Positions 11,204-23,500 are shown, counted from the stretch's first letter. The stretch: 64,000 bases of DNA from Thelonectria olida (GCA_020736575.1 JAGPYM010000004.1:2914001-2978000), one strand, 5' to 3'. Notes: generated by a model from the sequence alone, not told the origin. Program-made: numbers and translations.

Positions 11204-12825
11204 GACGGCAGAATGACGCGAGGGGCAGCCGGGATTATGGCGAGTTTTTTGTGCTGCACAAAGTGCGAGATGATGGCAGTCGGAATCGCACTCAGCTAAG
11301 GCGTATGAAGATCCGTGGTTGAGATCGAAGGAGGGGGTCACGGCCGATGTGGGCGCAAGCAAAAGAGGCGACGATGCGGGCGGACGAGGCTGAACTCGGG
11401 ATGAAGGAGGTTGCGAGAAGGGATAGGGACGCTATAAATTTGTATTGCAGTCTGGCTGCTAGTTTACGGCATCTCCCAAAGGGCGACGGAATGCAGCAGC
11501 GCCAGCGTTTGTCAAAGTAGCAACGCGGTTCAGTCGAGGGGGGATGACGATGGTTGGTTGGTTGCCCAGTGCCCGCGGTCGGTCGATCGATTGCGCCAGC
11601 CAAACCGCGGCATCAGTCGGCGGTGGCCCCGTTTGAAGGAGATGGAAGGGATGACAACGAGCCTTTGGGGGGAGAATGGAATAAACGAAAGGAGAAGAGG
11701 TTGATAATGATGGAGGGGAAGTAGTGCGGCAAGTCGACAATGGCACGAATGCAAGGAAACGTTTTCGGACTCTCGCGTTCAAGTTCTGTTGTGGAGCGAG
11801 AAGAGATGGGAAGATGCAGTTCGAGTTGTTGGTTGGTTGGCTGGTTTCTCTAAACCCAGAGTCAAGCCATTAATGAGGCTCACCCGACCAACCTAGAGTG
11901 TGGCTGGTGGCTGGGGAAAGCGACAGCGGAGCGGAGAAACGCGAATGAGCCACATGGAATCCCAGCCTGGCGCGGGTGGTGTGGCGGAAGACATGGAGGG
12001 TGTGGCTAGTATGGACTGGACGGGACGATTATCCAATCACATGACGGGACGCTATCATGGGTTGTGGAACGTGCCGCCAACCCACGCCTCCATTGCAGGG
12101 CTAGCAAGGGCGCCTCCCCAGATCTGCCGCCTGACTTCTGACTTGCGATTGTTTGACGGTCTCACGTGCATCAAGGTGATGACCAAGACTCTGTCGGATA
12201 AAACATGCGCTATTACGGTTTTGTAAGTGTCATTTCGAGTAGTTGTTCCGTCTCTGCTCACAGAATTCGCATGAGAAAGCATGAAGAAATTGTCATAAAG
12301 AGCAAGATTCCCGTCCCTTGTGACGCGTGGAAACCATTTCGGCAGTCACTCACAAGCTTTGAGGAGTCCAGCTGTCTAACTAACGCTCCACCTACTGGTC
12401 CCCGTCTTGAGTTAGTGCTGACTACTGCCGAAAGGACCAGCCAGTGAACCGCTGAGACATGCTGCCGTGCAACTGAAACAGTTCAAAGACAGAAGGAATC
12501 GTACATGAATTTCCAGTCAACTTCAAAAACGCCCCAAGTTTGACCCTGCTTCATCACCACACCTCAAGGCGCTTGCTCTTCCTTGACGCGACAATGCGCC
12601 AGGTCATGACACCATCGACAAGACTAATCGGAAGAAATGTCACGCCGTCTGTCCGCTGAATTGCTCCGTGTCTCCGCTCCGCTAGCCTTTGGTCGTGGTT
12701 GGTTGCTGGACACATGATGATGTTATCTTTGCCATCACCTCGATCGTTCCTCACCCTTCTCGCGATCAATTAGCCACCTTTCGCAGTCGCAGCTCATCAG
12801 CCTGTCTCCCCAATCCCGATTCATC
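11204..12825. other. 1.6-kb divergent intergenic region
   Basis: Lies between the start of the SWIB gene (minus) and the start of the dehydrogenase gene (plus), so it contains both promoters. Short ORFs are present, but none is convincing. The last 50 bases before 12,826 are pyrimidine-rich, as is common just upstream of fungal start codons. Confidence 0.5.
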
Positions 12826-13895
12826 ATGAATGTCATCACACAGGCTTTCCCCCCTAAGCCCAAGTTCACCGAGGCCGACGTCCCCGATCTCTCCGGCCGG
12901 GTCTGCATCGTCACCGGAGCCAACACGGGTGTCGGGAAAGAGGTTGCCCAGATCCTCTACGGCAAGAATGCAAGCGTCTGGGTCGCCGCTCGCAATGAGG
13001 AAAAGGGTCGGGCCGCCATTGACGAGATCCTGAAGAAGCACCCGTCGTCCAATGGCGCAGTCAAGTTTCTCCAGCTGGACCTTGCCGACTTGACTACCAT
13101 CTCTGGCTCAGCAAACGAGTTCCTCGCAGCCGAGTCGAGACTCGACTTTCTCTTCAACAACGCCGGCGTCATGATGCCCTCTCAAGGATCCCGGACGAAG
13201 CAAGGCTACGAACTCCAGGTCGGCACCAACTGCCTTGGACATTTCCTCTTTACCAAGCTGCTCACGCCCCTCCTCCAATCCACAGCCAAGACGGCACCTA
13301 AAGATTCTGTTCGCGTTGTCTGGGTCTCGAGTTCGGCCACCGATGTACTTTCCCCTAAAGGCGGCATTGATCTTGACAACCTGGACTACCACCAACCGCG
13401 AAGCGTCCAAACACAGTATGGAGTCAGCAAGGCAGGCAATTACTTCCATGCCACCGAGTTTGCCAAAAAGTACAGGAATGACGGCATCGTGAGCGTCGTA
13501 TGTAACCTGACTGACACTTAAGATGTTTCCCTTGCTCACACAACATAGCCTCTCAACCCAGGTAACTTGCACACGGAGCTTGACCGAACTGCCCCGTGGT
13601 GGCTATACTACGCACGCGTCTTTACCACGTATCCCGCCATCTATGGAGCTTACACTGAGCTTTTTGCGGCCTTTTCACCAGAGCTCACTGTCGAGAAGTC
13701 GGGAACTTGGGGTACGTCTCAACCTTTTACATGTGTCGACCTTGCTGACATACATATCCAGTCGCCCCCTTTGGTCGCTTCCTGCCTATTCGCGCCGATG
13801 TCCTGAAGGGCTCGCTCTCTGAAACCGAGGGCGGTACAGGCACAGCGGAGAAGTTCTGGGCGTGGTCCGAGGAGCAGACCAAGCCGTATGTTTAA
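12826..13895 (+). CDS. short-chain dehydrogenase/reductase, three exons
   Basis: NAD(P)-dependent oxidoreductase of the SDR superfamily, similar to fungal retinol-dehydrogenase/WW-domain-oxidoreductase-like enzymes. Exons 12826-13497, 13549-13711 and 13762-13895 give 322 residues. The cofactor motif TGANTGVG is at residues 30-37, NNAGVM near 111, the catalytic Ser in WVSSSAT near 169, and the YGVSK pair Tyr198/Lys202. After the first splice the conserved NPGNLHTEL loop follows. Introns of 51 and 50 bp have donors GTATGT and GTACGT. No signal or anchor is seen. The substrate is unknown. The gene converges on a Zn2Cys6 regulator whose stop lies about 215 bp away, so local co-regulation is possible but unproven. 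Confidence 0.9.
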
Positions 13896-14110
13896 ATACT
13901 TGGGGTTTTGAATAACAGACGAAGGTAAGCACGACATAAGGAACGGCGCAAAATGGCGTACAGGTCTCATTATTAGACTAGGACAGGGTGTCCATATACA
14001 TTCATTGAATCGAACATGGAAACAAGATTGAATACCAAAAACCTCTCCCATGCATGATTTGGTATTCAACACCACTGACTGAAACTACTGACCGAAACTA
14101 CTCGTAGCCG

Positions 14111-16308
14111 TCACGTTGTCCCCGTTACCTCGATTTCAGTAGCCTCGCCCAACGACGGCAGCATCATTCCTGCCCCCAGGTCCTTCAGTAAATCACCCCA
14201 CAGCAGACTCCCGGTTCCGATATCTGCAGCCCAGAGATTTTCCGTGTCCACACCGACGACGCCTTCGCCATGTCCATTCTTCCTCTGCCCGATGTCCATC
14301 ATGGACAGGTCCGCGTCTGCCGATTGGACGCTTGTCTGCAACGAGCACGAAACCCGGTTGCTTTCGCCAGGTGGCGGTGTCTTCGGAATCAGATTGGTGA
14401 TGCCAATCCTCGTCCCAAAATCCCTAAGGATTTCAAAACACTTGTCTCTCATCTTGTGCGCCAGCTCTGCTTTCTCCGTCGCCTTGACCATGTCCAACAC
14501 GGCCGCAGCCGTCGGAATCGTTCTTCGCAACGACGGCGACAGTGGGCAGATGGGGTAGCCGCACGTGAATCCCGCGAGCAAGAATAGCGCGTTGAGCTGC
14601 CAATCTACAACCTGATACCAGCCGGTGAGAATGTCTGTGTCGCGCAGCACTTGGTGCAGGATGTTTGTCACGGCCAGGGCCGAGTTTCCGGCCGTGATAC
14701 AGTGGTTGTCGCTCGAGAGCGTACCCAGCGCGGGCGTGGGGAGGAACGAGATGAAGGGCCTGCGGAGGATGATTGCGAATGTGTGGTACTCGAGTTCGAG
14801 AATGAGACGCTGACGCTGCAGCCAAAGAGGTTCGCTGTGGCTCAGATCCAGGGCTGAGCGGTCGATAGAGAAGGGCACACCGTCACGGCGCGGCGTCTTC
14901 AGGCCGTCGGGGAGTTGCTCGGCCCATTCTTTGAGTTTTTTAAGTTGCTGGAAGAGAAACTGGGCGCATTTCTCACGGGAAGAGGGATAAGGATAAAAGT
15001 CGGGGGCGTCGATTTCGTTTAGGACGTCTTCGCAGACGGCGTAGAAGTCGTCGTGAATTTCACGGGCGAAGTTGAACAAGCGGCGGCGCTCATGTTGGAA
15101 GCTCAGCCAGTTGATGCCGAGGTCTGGGCTGAGGGTGTAGGTTGGGCCGAGAGAAGCGGCTCGTTCATCGGAGTCGGGCTGAGAGTCTTCTTGCTGGTGA
15201 TTCGGGATTGCGAACGGCCTGCCCAAGTGCATCGAAATCTGAATATCCAGCATGACGAGACAACTCCACAATCGTTTCCGGCATTCACCCAGCCCCAAGT
15301 CTTGAGAGGCGTCGTTGCCTATGTCGTGTTGCACACCAAGCGACTGCGCCGTCCGAATGGCCGTTCCGATCATGGTGTAGGCTGCGTCGAATTGACTCGT
15401 GGCTATAAGATATAGCGAATTCAGGAAATAACACTGCGCAGTCATCAAAGACGGCGACCCCTTGGATTCACTCAGGTAGAACTGTGCTCGAAGAAAATAG
15501 TCTCTGCCCGGGAAGTTGCCTTGGCATTCGCACGACATGTAGGTCGATCCGAATTGGATACACAGGGCGAGAGCGCTGTCGACCAACGGGCACGGTTTCC
15601 TGGTGGCCGAGTTCGACTCGTCCCAGAGCGATTCGTAGTGTCTCCGAAAACTGTTCTCGTCAAGGACCGGGTAGATTGCATGATATCCCTGCCAAAACAA
15701 GTCGAGAAAGACGTCTTGCTGTTGCCGTTGAAGACGCCCGCATACAGGCATCGCCTCTGTTGGACAGGTCATGGGACTTGCTTGGATCGACTCTGGCTCT
15801 AACGGGATCGTCATATTTGTGAAGTTACTCAGCCGATGGGTGAAGTAGTGCAGTGAAGACGGCCCGTATTGAGGGCCGTAACCACCCTTGGTCGCGATTC
15901 CTTTCCACTTCACTCGGGCATTGCGTTTGCGAGAGTCCGCTGGGTCCTTTGAAGCTGGCGATATCAACTTGGCCTCCAGCTCCCGAACCTGGGCTCGCAA
16001 CCTCTGCACCTCCCTGATCCATGTCAGCCATGTCACATGTAGTCAATTCTGAGCGCCCCTGGTGGGTTGTACTTTGTCGCAGCCGCAACGCTTTTAAAAT
16101 CATCGCGTCCGGCATTCACACACTCGCGTTTCGCGTCTTTGCAATTCCGACAAGGCCTGACACTATCGCATTTCACCCTCGTGAGACGACACCAATCGCA
16201 GGCTCTGGAGACTTGAGCGCGTTTCTGCCGCGGCTGCGGGGGCGGAGAGGCCTTGTCGCTGGAGCCGGACGAGGGCGCAGGTGTTGGTAGGCCGAAGACT
16301 GTGAACAT
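14111..16308 (-). CDS. Zn2Cys6 fungal-specific transcription factor, two exons
   Basis: Nuclear DNA-binding regulator. Exons 16308-16073 and 16013-14111 give 712 residues; an in-frame ATG at 16350 would add 14. A complete binuclear zinc cluster, ACDWCRLTRVKCDSVRPC followed by RNCKDAKREC, has spacing C-x2-C-x6-C-x5-C-x2-C-x6-C near residues 38-65. It is followed, across the 59-bp intron, by a coiled-coil-like EVQRLRAQVRELEAKL segment that usually dimerises such factors. The middle (about residues 160-500, including WQGYHAIYPVLDENSFRRHY and RLWSCLVMLD) is the fungal-specific transcription-factor domain. The C-terminus is acidic and could activate. The target is unknown; the neighbouring convergent dehydrogenase is one candidate. 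Confidence 0.92.
16014..16072 (-). other. Zn2Cys6 factor intron
   Basis: GTACAA...CAG on the minus strand, 59 bp, splitting a Lys codon between the zinc cluster and the leucine-rich dimerisation helix. Without removal the zinc cluster and the activator domain are in different frames. Confidence 0.82.
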
Positions 16309-16350
16309 TGAGTTAGGATGCCAATTATGCGGGGCAATGTGAAGAATCAA

Positions 16351-17628
16351 AGATTGACCGTCTCATCTCGAGAGGTGAGAAGAAGGTGAATCATGATACG
16401 ACCAGGTCTGGTAGTGAAGCGACATGTGGGTCAGGGCAATATTTGTCAGCGACGAAGGTAGCGTTGATGAGAGGTTGATCTACGTCACAACGCCCGTTCA
16501 GACAGAGCCTCAACGTTGAAGAGGAATGCTTTAGCTTGTGGCGAGATCGAAAGGTAGCATGGCGTTTGGGAATGGTCTGATCTTGTAATTTTCAAGTCTG
16601 GAGTGTGATGTCGACGATGAGCAAGCATTGGGGGACGGAGAGAACGTCCATGGCTGGAGTAATAGTGAACTTGCATGTAAAATAATAGGTACCGCAGCTA
16701 CTAGGTGCAGTTGTTCCCGGAACGAGGCCTTATTATGTACGTCCAATGCTTAGCCCATCAGCTTAACAGCGGCCTGTGCCAGAGGTCAAAGGACATGACT
16801 GACATGAAGATCCATCAACTCATGCCAGTGGTAAGCCAATCAAGTCGACCTCGCCGTCTCAATCGGGAAGTGTTCGGAGTGAAGTCCGGAAACTCCTTTG
16901 GGACAGGTCCACATTTGATTTTGCTATCACGAGTCCATCGCCACCAGCGAAGGCACTCTCAACAAGCAGCATCTCTTGGGCGCAGAATGTACAAGTCATC
17001 CCCTATTTCCATTAACGAGTAGTAAAAACAAAGAAGCAGGCCCAAGGTTCCTTTCATCGGCCCCACCTGCCAGACTCAACACCACCGGCGCACCATCCAA
17101 CTCTCCCCTCCTCCCACTCTCGAGCCTCACTTTCCCCTTTTGGCAGGCCGATTGAGAGCACCCTGTCGCTCTACCGTCTCCACATAACCAATCGTCCACG
17201 CGGGGAAAAAAGGATAGAGACATGGCATCTCATGATCCACGTTGTGCGTCTGGCTCTCATTCTCATCCCCTTCCCCGGATTTGTGAGTCGCGTAGCTTGC
17301 TTGCACGACACCGGTGTCGGTGGGTGATACCGGGCCGGGGCCGTGTCACCGGCACAGACATAACCGTTTGGTGCAACGAGATGGTGATACTGACGACCAA
17401 GTGTCTTTGGTGTCGAGATACCGTTCACAATAGGTTAGAGTGCAACACGAGGACAACGAATGCACTGCCACATTTGCCGTCTAGGAATGCTTCACAAAGC
17501 TTGCGGGCCAGGTAGACACCATTGTGATCAACATATTTAGTAACTACTTGACTCATTCATTCATCCAAACCATGCCTACTTTCACTACCTAGATCCAAGT
17601 CTCATCCAGAAAAAGTATCACAACACCA
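16351..17628. other. 1.3-kb intergenic region
   Basis: Promoter side of the Zn2Cys6 gene and 3' side of the DUF3445 gene. No supported ORF, repeat or RNA was seen. Confidence 0.45.
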
Positions 17629-18937
17629 TCATGACCTTAAATACTCGCACACGCTCTTTCCCCACCTCACCGCGCTCTTGTACGTCCACATCCCCGGCGC
17701 ATTCCCCTTCTGCAAGCCCTCCACTGCATCGGCGAATGCGGCACCCAACCCTTCATCTTTGATCTGCTGCACGGGATAGAGATAGGTCTTGAAGGAGAAT
17801 AGAATGGCCCGCGTTTTGGGGAGCCGGGTGAGGGTCTGAAGTTCGATGCGTAGAAAGGTCTGGGCTTGTTAGTATTGATCATGAACAGAACCTGGCTTTA
17901 TCGTGTGAGCAAACCTTTGCGATGTCTACATCCTCGTCGTTCTCGTACTCTTCATCGCCGTTGATGTGGTTTCCCTTGCTATTAAACAGCTCCGTATGCG
18001 TCTGTACCGACCACTGCCCCATCATTGTTAGCATTTAGTACCATCCTTCAAGTTATCACGAGAACTCGCATTTGTCCTCTTTACACTCTTTCCGGCCTCC
18101 AACCTCCCGAAAAACCTCTCCATGCTCGCGCCAATCTTCTCATACGACGGCACCGGCGCATGAATCTCCACCAGAGTCCTTCCCAACTTCTCCGAGGGAT
18201 CAAATCCTGCGGGAAAACAGCACATGAATGCTACGCTTCTATGGCCCTGGGGCGATTCTTGCAGCAAGAAGAGGTCCTCTTCGACGGTTTCGCCGAGGAC
18301 GCAAAGCGCATCGTTCACATCACCCGACGGGAGCGTGGGGAAGGATTTGCCTGTGACCGTGTTTGTGAAGCTTGACTTGTCGGGAGAGAGCTGGAAGAGC
18401 GATGGAAAGCGGATGGGGAGATAGTCGGCGAGAAGATACGTGTAAAGCTCGCGCACGGCAGGTTCGCCACCTGAGACGAAGCCATGAACGGTGTTGCCGT
18501 GGTGGGCGATGAGGTCTCGCCGAAGCGTAACGCGGTTGAGATAGTCCTCATCAATAGTGATGAGCTCCGACGGCGTATCAGCCCGAATAGCTGGAACGGT
18601 CAGGGACTAACTAGACTTAATGTTGAGGTCCGTCAAACGTACCCATGGTGATGTGATATGTCGGCTTAAACGGCCTTAGCTGTCGCCGCTGAGCATTCTT
18701 CCAATCAAAGCCATGGAGCGGTTCGATGGGCTGTGTTTTCTCACTCGATGCCGCAATTTCTTTCGAGTGCGTTTGTTGTCTGCGAGCTTGCATCCATTTC
18801 TTGGCCTGGTAGAGTGTAAGATGACACAGCGTGGACTAAGAACAGGGGTACGGGAAGCGACGCACGATGGCAGTGACGACGAAGATGGTCAGGCATATGA
18901 TGGCCGGAAGAGCCGTAAGCTTGGTGAGATGGTCCAT
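17629..18937 (-). CDS. DUF3445 / heme-dependent oxidative N-demethylase-like (HRQ family) protein, five exons
   Basis: The family contains bacterial heme-dependent oxidative N-demethylase subunits and fungal HRQ proteins; the fungal substrate is unknown. Exons 18937-18866, 18805-18643, 18590-18070, 18013-17915 and 17859-17629 give 361 residues. Residues about 7-24 form a hydrophobic N-terminal anchor. Family landmarks include DEDYLNRVTLRRDLI, LADYLPIRFPSLF, VEEDLFLLQES, FPAGFDPSEKLGRTLVEIH, PVPSYEKIGASMERFF, VKRTN/WSVQTHTELF and LPKTRAILFSFKTYL. The fourth exon holds an acidic insert (GDEEYENDEDVD). Intron 3 appears to be GC-AG, because only that donor joins the conserved RTN-W. The 5' leader carries a GA/CT microsatellite and a canonical TATA box about 108 bp upstream. 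Confidence 0.85.
18014..18069 (-). other. GC-AG intron in the DUF3445 gene
   Basis: On the minus strand the intron runs GCGAGT...GGGGCAG, 56 bp, phase 0, with a GCTAAC branch site. It joins KRTN to WSVQTH. The nearby GT dinucleotides give frames that stop within about a dozen codons after the acceptor, so the rare GC donor is the best solution. Confidence 0.7.
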
Positions 18938-18952
18938 CGGAGAAGAAAATAC

Positions 18953-18956
<4 letters not shown>

Positions 18957-18983
<27 letters not shown>
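18957..18983. repeat. GA dinucleotide microsatellite
   Basis: About 13 perfect GA units in the 5' leader of the DUF3445 gene, 20 bp upstream of its ATG (CT on the sense strand). CT-rich leaders are common in highly expressed fungal genes; this perfect repeat is likely length-polymorphic. Confidence 0.9.
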
Positions 18984-19044
18984 CGTGTGTGTGATGTCTA
19001 TCGAGACTGATGAAGGAGGTGAACAACGGCTCGTTTCAGGGAGA

Positions 19045-19052
19045 TTTATATA
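19045..19052 (-). promoter_or_regulatory. TATA box of the DUF3445 gene
   Basis: The minus strand reads TATATAAA, a canonical TATA box, 108 bp upstream of the start codon at 18937. Confidence 0.5.
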
Positions 19053-19458
19053 GACCTTGCTTGCTTGACGTATCAATGCCCAATGAGTGACGATCTGTTT
19101 AGAGACATGATTGCTCTCATTTCATTGTCCAGTAACGGCAATTCTGATCAACTCTACCCCTCCCACCATCTCGGATGTCCGATATCGCGAAAAGACGCCA
19201 CTTGGCTCGATAAACCTCCAGTATCCGACCCTAGCGGGTCAAGTGAGAGAGAGAGAGCACACCCGTCTCGCGTTAGCTCCAGGTTGTACGTCTCAGATAG
19301 GAAAAAATAACAAGTCATTAGCATTATCTATAGTTGCCATGTGGGTGGTTCATCTAGTCCCGTCCCACCTGGTAGGTATCATCTGTGATGTATCTTTGTA
19401 CACACACTCCCTGCTCATGTTGTATGCCAGTGAAGTGAAGCTCTAGTTATCCCAATCC
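19053..19458. other. intergenic, 3' side of the glycosyltransferase-like gene
   Basis: About 400 bp with no ORF supported by a domain. It contains a second short GA run near 19,243-19,256 and otherwise nothing I can name. Confidence 0.45.
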
Positions 19459-21039
19459 TCAAAACTCCCACCACAGCTCTACCACTTCGTCTCTCATATC
19501 CGCTAACCTGGCTTGATTCTCAACCGGGACCTCGCCCTCAGCTGCTTGTTCGCCCAGGTCGGGTAAGTCGTCTTCTACCCGGTGGACAAAGATTTGCCGC
19601 AGATGCTCTCCTACCCTCTCCGACTCGATGAGACGATAGCTTTTCTTTTGATGTCGGCTGAATGGTTCCCGCATTGGGCCCAAACTCCACTCGAATCCTG
19701 GGTATCCATCCCAAGTGCCCTCTGTGTGGGCGAAGTTTATGTCCTTGGTTCCGTTTGCATACACGGCAATGCTGTAGCCATTCGAAAGTACCGTGTCGGT
19801 CCCAAACTTGAATCGCTGCATGAAGCAGCTCCCGCAGAACTCGGATATCTTGACCATCTCATCTACCGGAGCCTGATGCCATGACTTCCAATGATGAAGA
19901 CTAATGGGAAGCCGACCTGACTCATAGAGACCACTCAGATCATGACCCATATCCAGCTGATGGAGTCCCTCGATAACGGTAAACTTGGTACTTGTCTTGG
20001 TATAAATACAAGACTTTAGCAGACCGTCTCCTTGGGGAACATGTTCCTCTGTCAGACACTTTTCGATATGGGGATCCAGTTTGCGAAGGAGGCCGATGCT
20101 CAAGAAGACGCCAGCTCCGCCGAAAGCCATGTACCCATGGAATTTAACGGCATCATAGTTGTCAGAGAGTGCACCCATATATGCGGGAACGGTGTGATCT
20201 TGCTTTTCAAGGATCTGGTCCAGGGGGTATAGAGATGGGAAGAAGGTGTCGTCGTCGACGATGGCAACCCATTTCGTGTTGTCGGTCGAGTGACGGAGAA
20301 GATCGCGAACGATGGCAAAATGTTGTTCGTTTTGGGTGATTTTCTTATTCCATGGCCGCACGATGGTTAGGTCGATGCCACGTTGACGGAACTCCTTCGT
20401 CACCATATTAAACGTTTTGGAAGAGTGCTTCCCGTCAGTAATGACAGCGATGAGTTGCGCTCCCGAGTGACCAAGCCAACTCTCAAATTGGGACATGGAG
20501 TCGATCAGACGCTCAAGGCTAGTGGCCGCACCAAACAGCATATGTGAATAGTCCCTTGCAGGGTATGCCGCGGGCACGTTGAGTGTAACGGGCTCACATT
20601 GTGGCTCTTGCCAGCCTTCGCACCTCCTATCCAGGTGAAGTAACTGGCCTTGTCCAACAAGCGGGGTGGAAAGCTCGGCTATCTCACTTCTATCGACAGT
20701 GTTGTTGAGAACAGCACGTATGCATCGCTTCTGGTAGATGACTTCTCTGGTCAAGCCGTATGATGGGCGACGGAGGTGATCGATGACGGGAGTGCAGGTC
20801 GGCGCATATTCGAGAGAGGGACGATCGGGCTTGTCTTCGCCAAAGCCAAAGGAGAGTTGCAGGGCGGAATCGCTATTGAGGAGGAAAAAGAGGGTAATGA
20901 CGGTGACAGCAAGGGCGACGGCTCTTCGACGGAGGGGCATGCAAAATGGCATTGCCCTCTTTGCATGACGGCGGGAGGGCCGACTCCAGTTTCCCTCCAG
21001 GTCGGACTTTTCTCCGCCGTTGAGAAAGGCTACCACCAT
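19459..21039 (-). CDS. type II membrane glycosyltransferase-like protein (fringe/GT31-like), intronless
   Basis: Probably a Golgi or ER glycosyltransferase; the donor and acceptor are unknown. The 526-residue frame is uninterrupted. A short cytosolic basic segment (RRHAKRAMPFCMPLRRR) is followed by a hydrophobic anchor at residues about 40-54 (AVALAVTVITLFFLL), the topology of Golgi transferases. KWVAIVDDDTFFPSLYPLD contains a metal-binding DxD-type motif at residues 262-264 flanked as in fringe-like enzymes. YMAFGGAGVFLS matches the conserved post-DxD segment. There are several Cys residues, and N-x-S/T sites such as NNT and NGT are present. Met30 (20952) is an alternative start that leaves the anchor intact. 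Fungal relatives are annotated as DUF604-like or glycosyltransferase family 31-like; I cannot choose between them. Confidence 0.8.
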   Translation of the reverse strand: MVVAFLNGGEKSDLEGNWSRPSRRHAKRAMPFCMPLRRRAVALAVTVITLFFLLNSDSALQLSFGFGEDKPDRPSLEYAPTCTPVIDHLRRPSYGLTREVIYQKRCIRAVLNNTVDRSEIAELSTPLVGQGQLLHLDRRCEGWQEPQCEPVTLNVPAAYPARDYSHMLFGAATSLERLIDSMSQFESWLGHSGAQLIAVITDGKHSSKTFNMVTKEFRQRGIDLTIVRPWNKKITQNEQHFAIVRDLLRHSTDNTKWVAIVDDDTFFPSLYPLDQILEKQDHTVPAYMGALSDNYDAVKFHGYMAFGGAGVFLSIGLLRKLDPHIEKCLTEEHVPQGDGLLKSCIYTKTSTKFTVIEGLHQLDMGHDLSGLYESGRLPISLHHWKSWHQAPVDEMVKISEFCGSCFMQRFKFGTDTVLSNGYSIAVYANGTKDINFAHTEGTWDGYPGFEWSLGPMREPFSRHQKKSYRLIESERVGEHLRQIFVHRVEDDLPDLGEQAAEGEVPVENQARLADMRDEVVELWWEF

Positions 21040-23500
21040 GGGATTTGTACCGAGTCGGAGGCGTGCTACGAAGGCCAGGTTGCACGGCTGGTCAGGCTGA
21101 ATTCGTGTTGCTCTCGTCGGAGGCCGTGGCTATCGTGGGTGACGTCGGTTTCTCGCAAAGCTCAGGGGCGTTGTCGGCAATGTCTTTGCATTACGGGAGA
21201 GATGGAAGGTTCGAGGTCGCACTGGGTACAAAAACGTCGCCGTACGTCAGGGGCAGAAACAAGCCCTGAACAAGGCGATGAATCGAGGACGGTTTGGCAA
21301 AGTCGATCGCAGTCGAAACCAAAATGTATCACGTCAGGGCGCGTCCGCGGTCGGATCATGGAGGAGATGAGTGCGTCGCAGCGAAACAGGAACGAACCGC
21401 CAAAAACGAAGGCATTCAAGAGCTCGCAATGGGTTTGGCCGATGCCGGGAAGAACTAGAAGAAAAGAGAAGAGAGATTGAGTTTGGTAGTCGACGGTTGA
21501 GGCCAGTCAACCGTTATCTCAGAAAGCCCCAAGCTCAACGTGGGTAGTTAAGGGTTCGGAATACGCGGATTTGAGGGGGATCCTGTACCTGCCCGAAAAA
21601 AATACCACCCACCATACCGGAGGCAGGAGCGCCGTGGGAGTGGCTCCCGTCCTGCTCGGCCTCAACACAGGGGCCGTCGCCTCCGTAGGTGCCAAGTCTT
21701 GGATGGTGGGGTCTTTGCACACACCGTAAACCAACGAGACTGGCCTGTTTGCTTGGTCCTTGCCACTCTCAAGCGGAGGAAGCGCTAATAATTCACTTGA
21801 ATCAGGATTCAACGATCAGAGCGGCAAGAGCGTTAACTAAAGCAATGCATGGAGCCAAGTACGGATTACAGTAGGTGTGTAGATATTTATGTTGGCGCTG
21901 GTGTACGATGGGGAAGGAAGGCAGAGGTAATGCAGGAAGCTTGAACTCACCTACTCGACAAAGGAAGGTAGGTGCACCTGCATGAGTGGTCAGTGATGCA
22001 AGTGTCTACCTATGGAAGGTGCGCGCCTCCGGCCCCGAGATCCCTAAATGGCGAGTCAGGGCACAGAATGAGGTGACGAGTCCATGTCTGGTGGAATATT
22101 TGCTCGATAAATGCCCGCGGATGCTCGGAGCCCCTACAAACCCCGGGATCCTCCAAATTATTGACAGGGAAAATATTGGAAAAGCCAAGATTGATTTCGG
22201 TGGGTACGGCCCCTTATCCATTAGACTGTGGAATGTGACCCAGGACGCGCAATCCTTCTCTCAAGATGATGTCGTGAGCAATCCATTCAACTATTGGTCG
22301 AACAGCCAGATGTTTCCGACTTTGACATGCTCAATTCTTGATTTCCACGGAATCAGCTCTTGTCAACTGCCACGCCAATTCACACCCGCGTACGTACGAT
22401 AAGAACGAATGAGATGCTGAGTGACGTCAGCCCACTTGAGCAATGAGAGATACGAAGGCGATAACAAGCACATCCCCGCGAGAACAACGCACATTTTGGC
22501 TTATTCATCAAGCCATTGCGCGTTCCTGTTCTAAAGGAGGGTGGAGGATGAAGCTCGATTTTTTTCCAACCATTGCGCCTGTGAATGGCCTATCATTAAC
22601 CTACTGTTCCCATCGCCCTTGCTTGTACTCTTGATTGATAATGAGAGTCTAAATTTAGTGCTAGTAACTAACTACGTAAACATGAATTGACACTGATCGT
22701 CTAAGAATGGGTAATTCTGTCATCTACAATAATTATTCGTAGTAAAGGGTGTCAAGGCTCTTCCGTCTCGATAGAGATGGAGCTCTGGTCTGCCGATGCC
22801 CTAGGCCTTTCTTGTACCTCCCGCCTCCTACCTAGTACTCTACGTTTTTTATCCAGGTTCTCTAGCTCCTGCATATAGGGTAGGGGGTCGATTTACTAGA
22901 ATCGCTCAACGAAATGTCTCATACATTAACAAAAAAAAAATCTGTATGAGAGGCTTTCTTCCTTTTCTAACCTGTTCCGTTGATTGACTGTTTTGTTCCT
23001 TATGTGCAGATGCCTCCGGCGATGTCCGGCGGCTTGACAAGCCAGGTGTGTTTTCCTCGTTACTGTTTTACAGATTTGTCATGCTCGGACGTTCAGTCTT
23101 GTTTACCAGGAACACGAAATATGTTGGAGGAAACGCCCGAAAGGGGTTGTGTTAAAATGAGAAACCGAGTGAATGAGAGGTTGACCAAAGTGAGAGTTAG
23201 GATTAATACATACACAGTATGGATCGTACTAATCATGATGATTACCACATCATATCTCAATACATGTAGTTTGCGGGCTTAATCGCGGCCTCTTGTAAGC
23301 AACAATCAACAACCAAGCCACTTTTGCTACCGAAGAAAACATCGACGCACGCAAGCGAGTCCTAAAAATCACAAGACACCTTGGCAGATTTCCCATACTG
23401 ATTCTAGGACCCGCTTGGCGCTTCCGGTGGTTGGTTATTACGACTCGAACTGCCATTACTAAACATCACATTCACCAACGCACGAACAAGGATGGATTGT
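21040..23500. other. gene-poor region upstream of the glycosyltransferase-like gene
   Basis: About 2.5 kb. The first part should be the glycosyltransferase promoter. Several ORFs of 60-140 codons occur (for example 21,986-22,402 plus), but none has a recognisable domain, and they carry no consistent splice links. From about 22,650 the sequence becomes more AT-rich. Confidence 0.4.
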
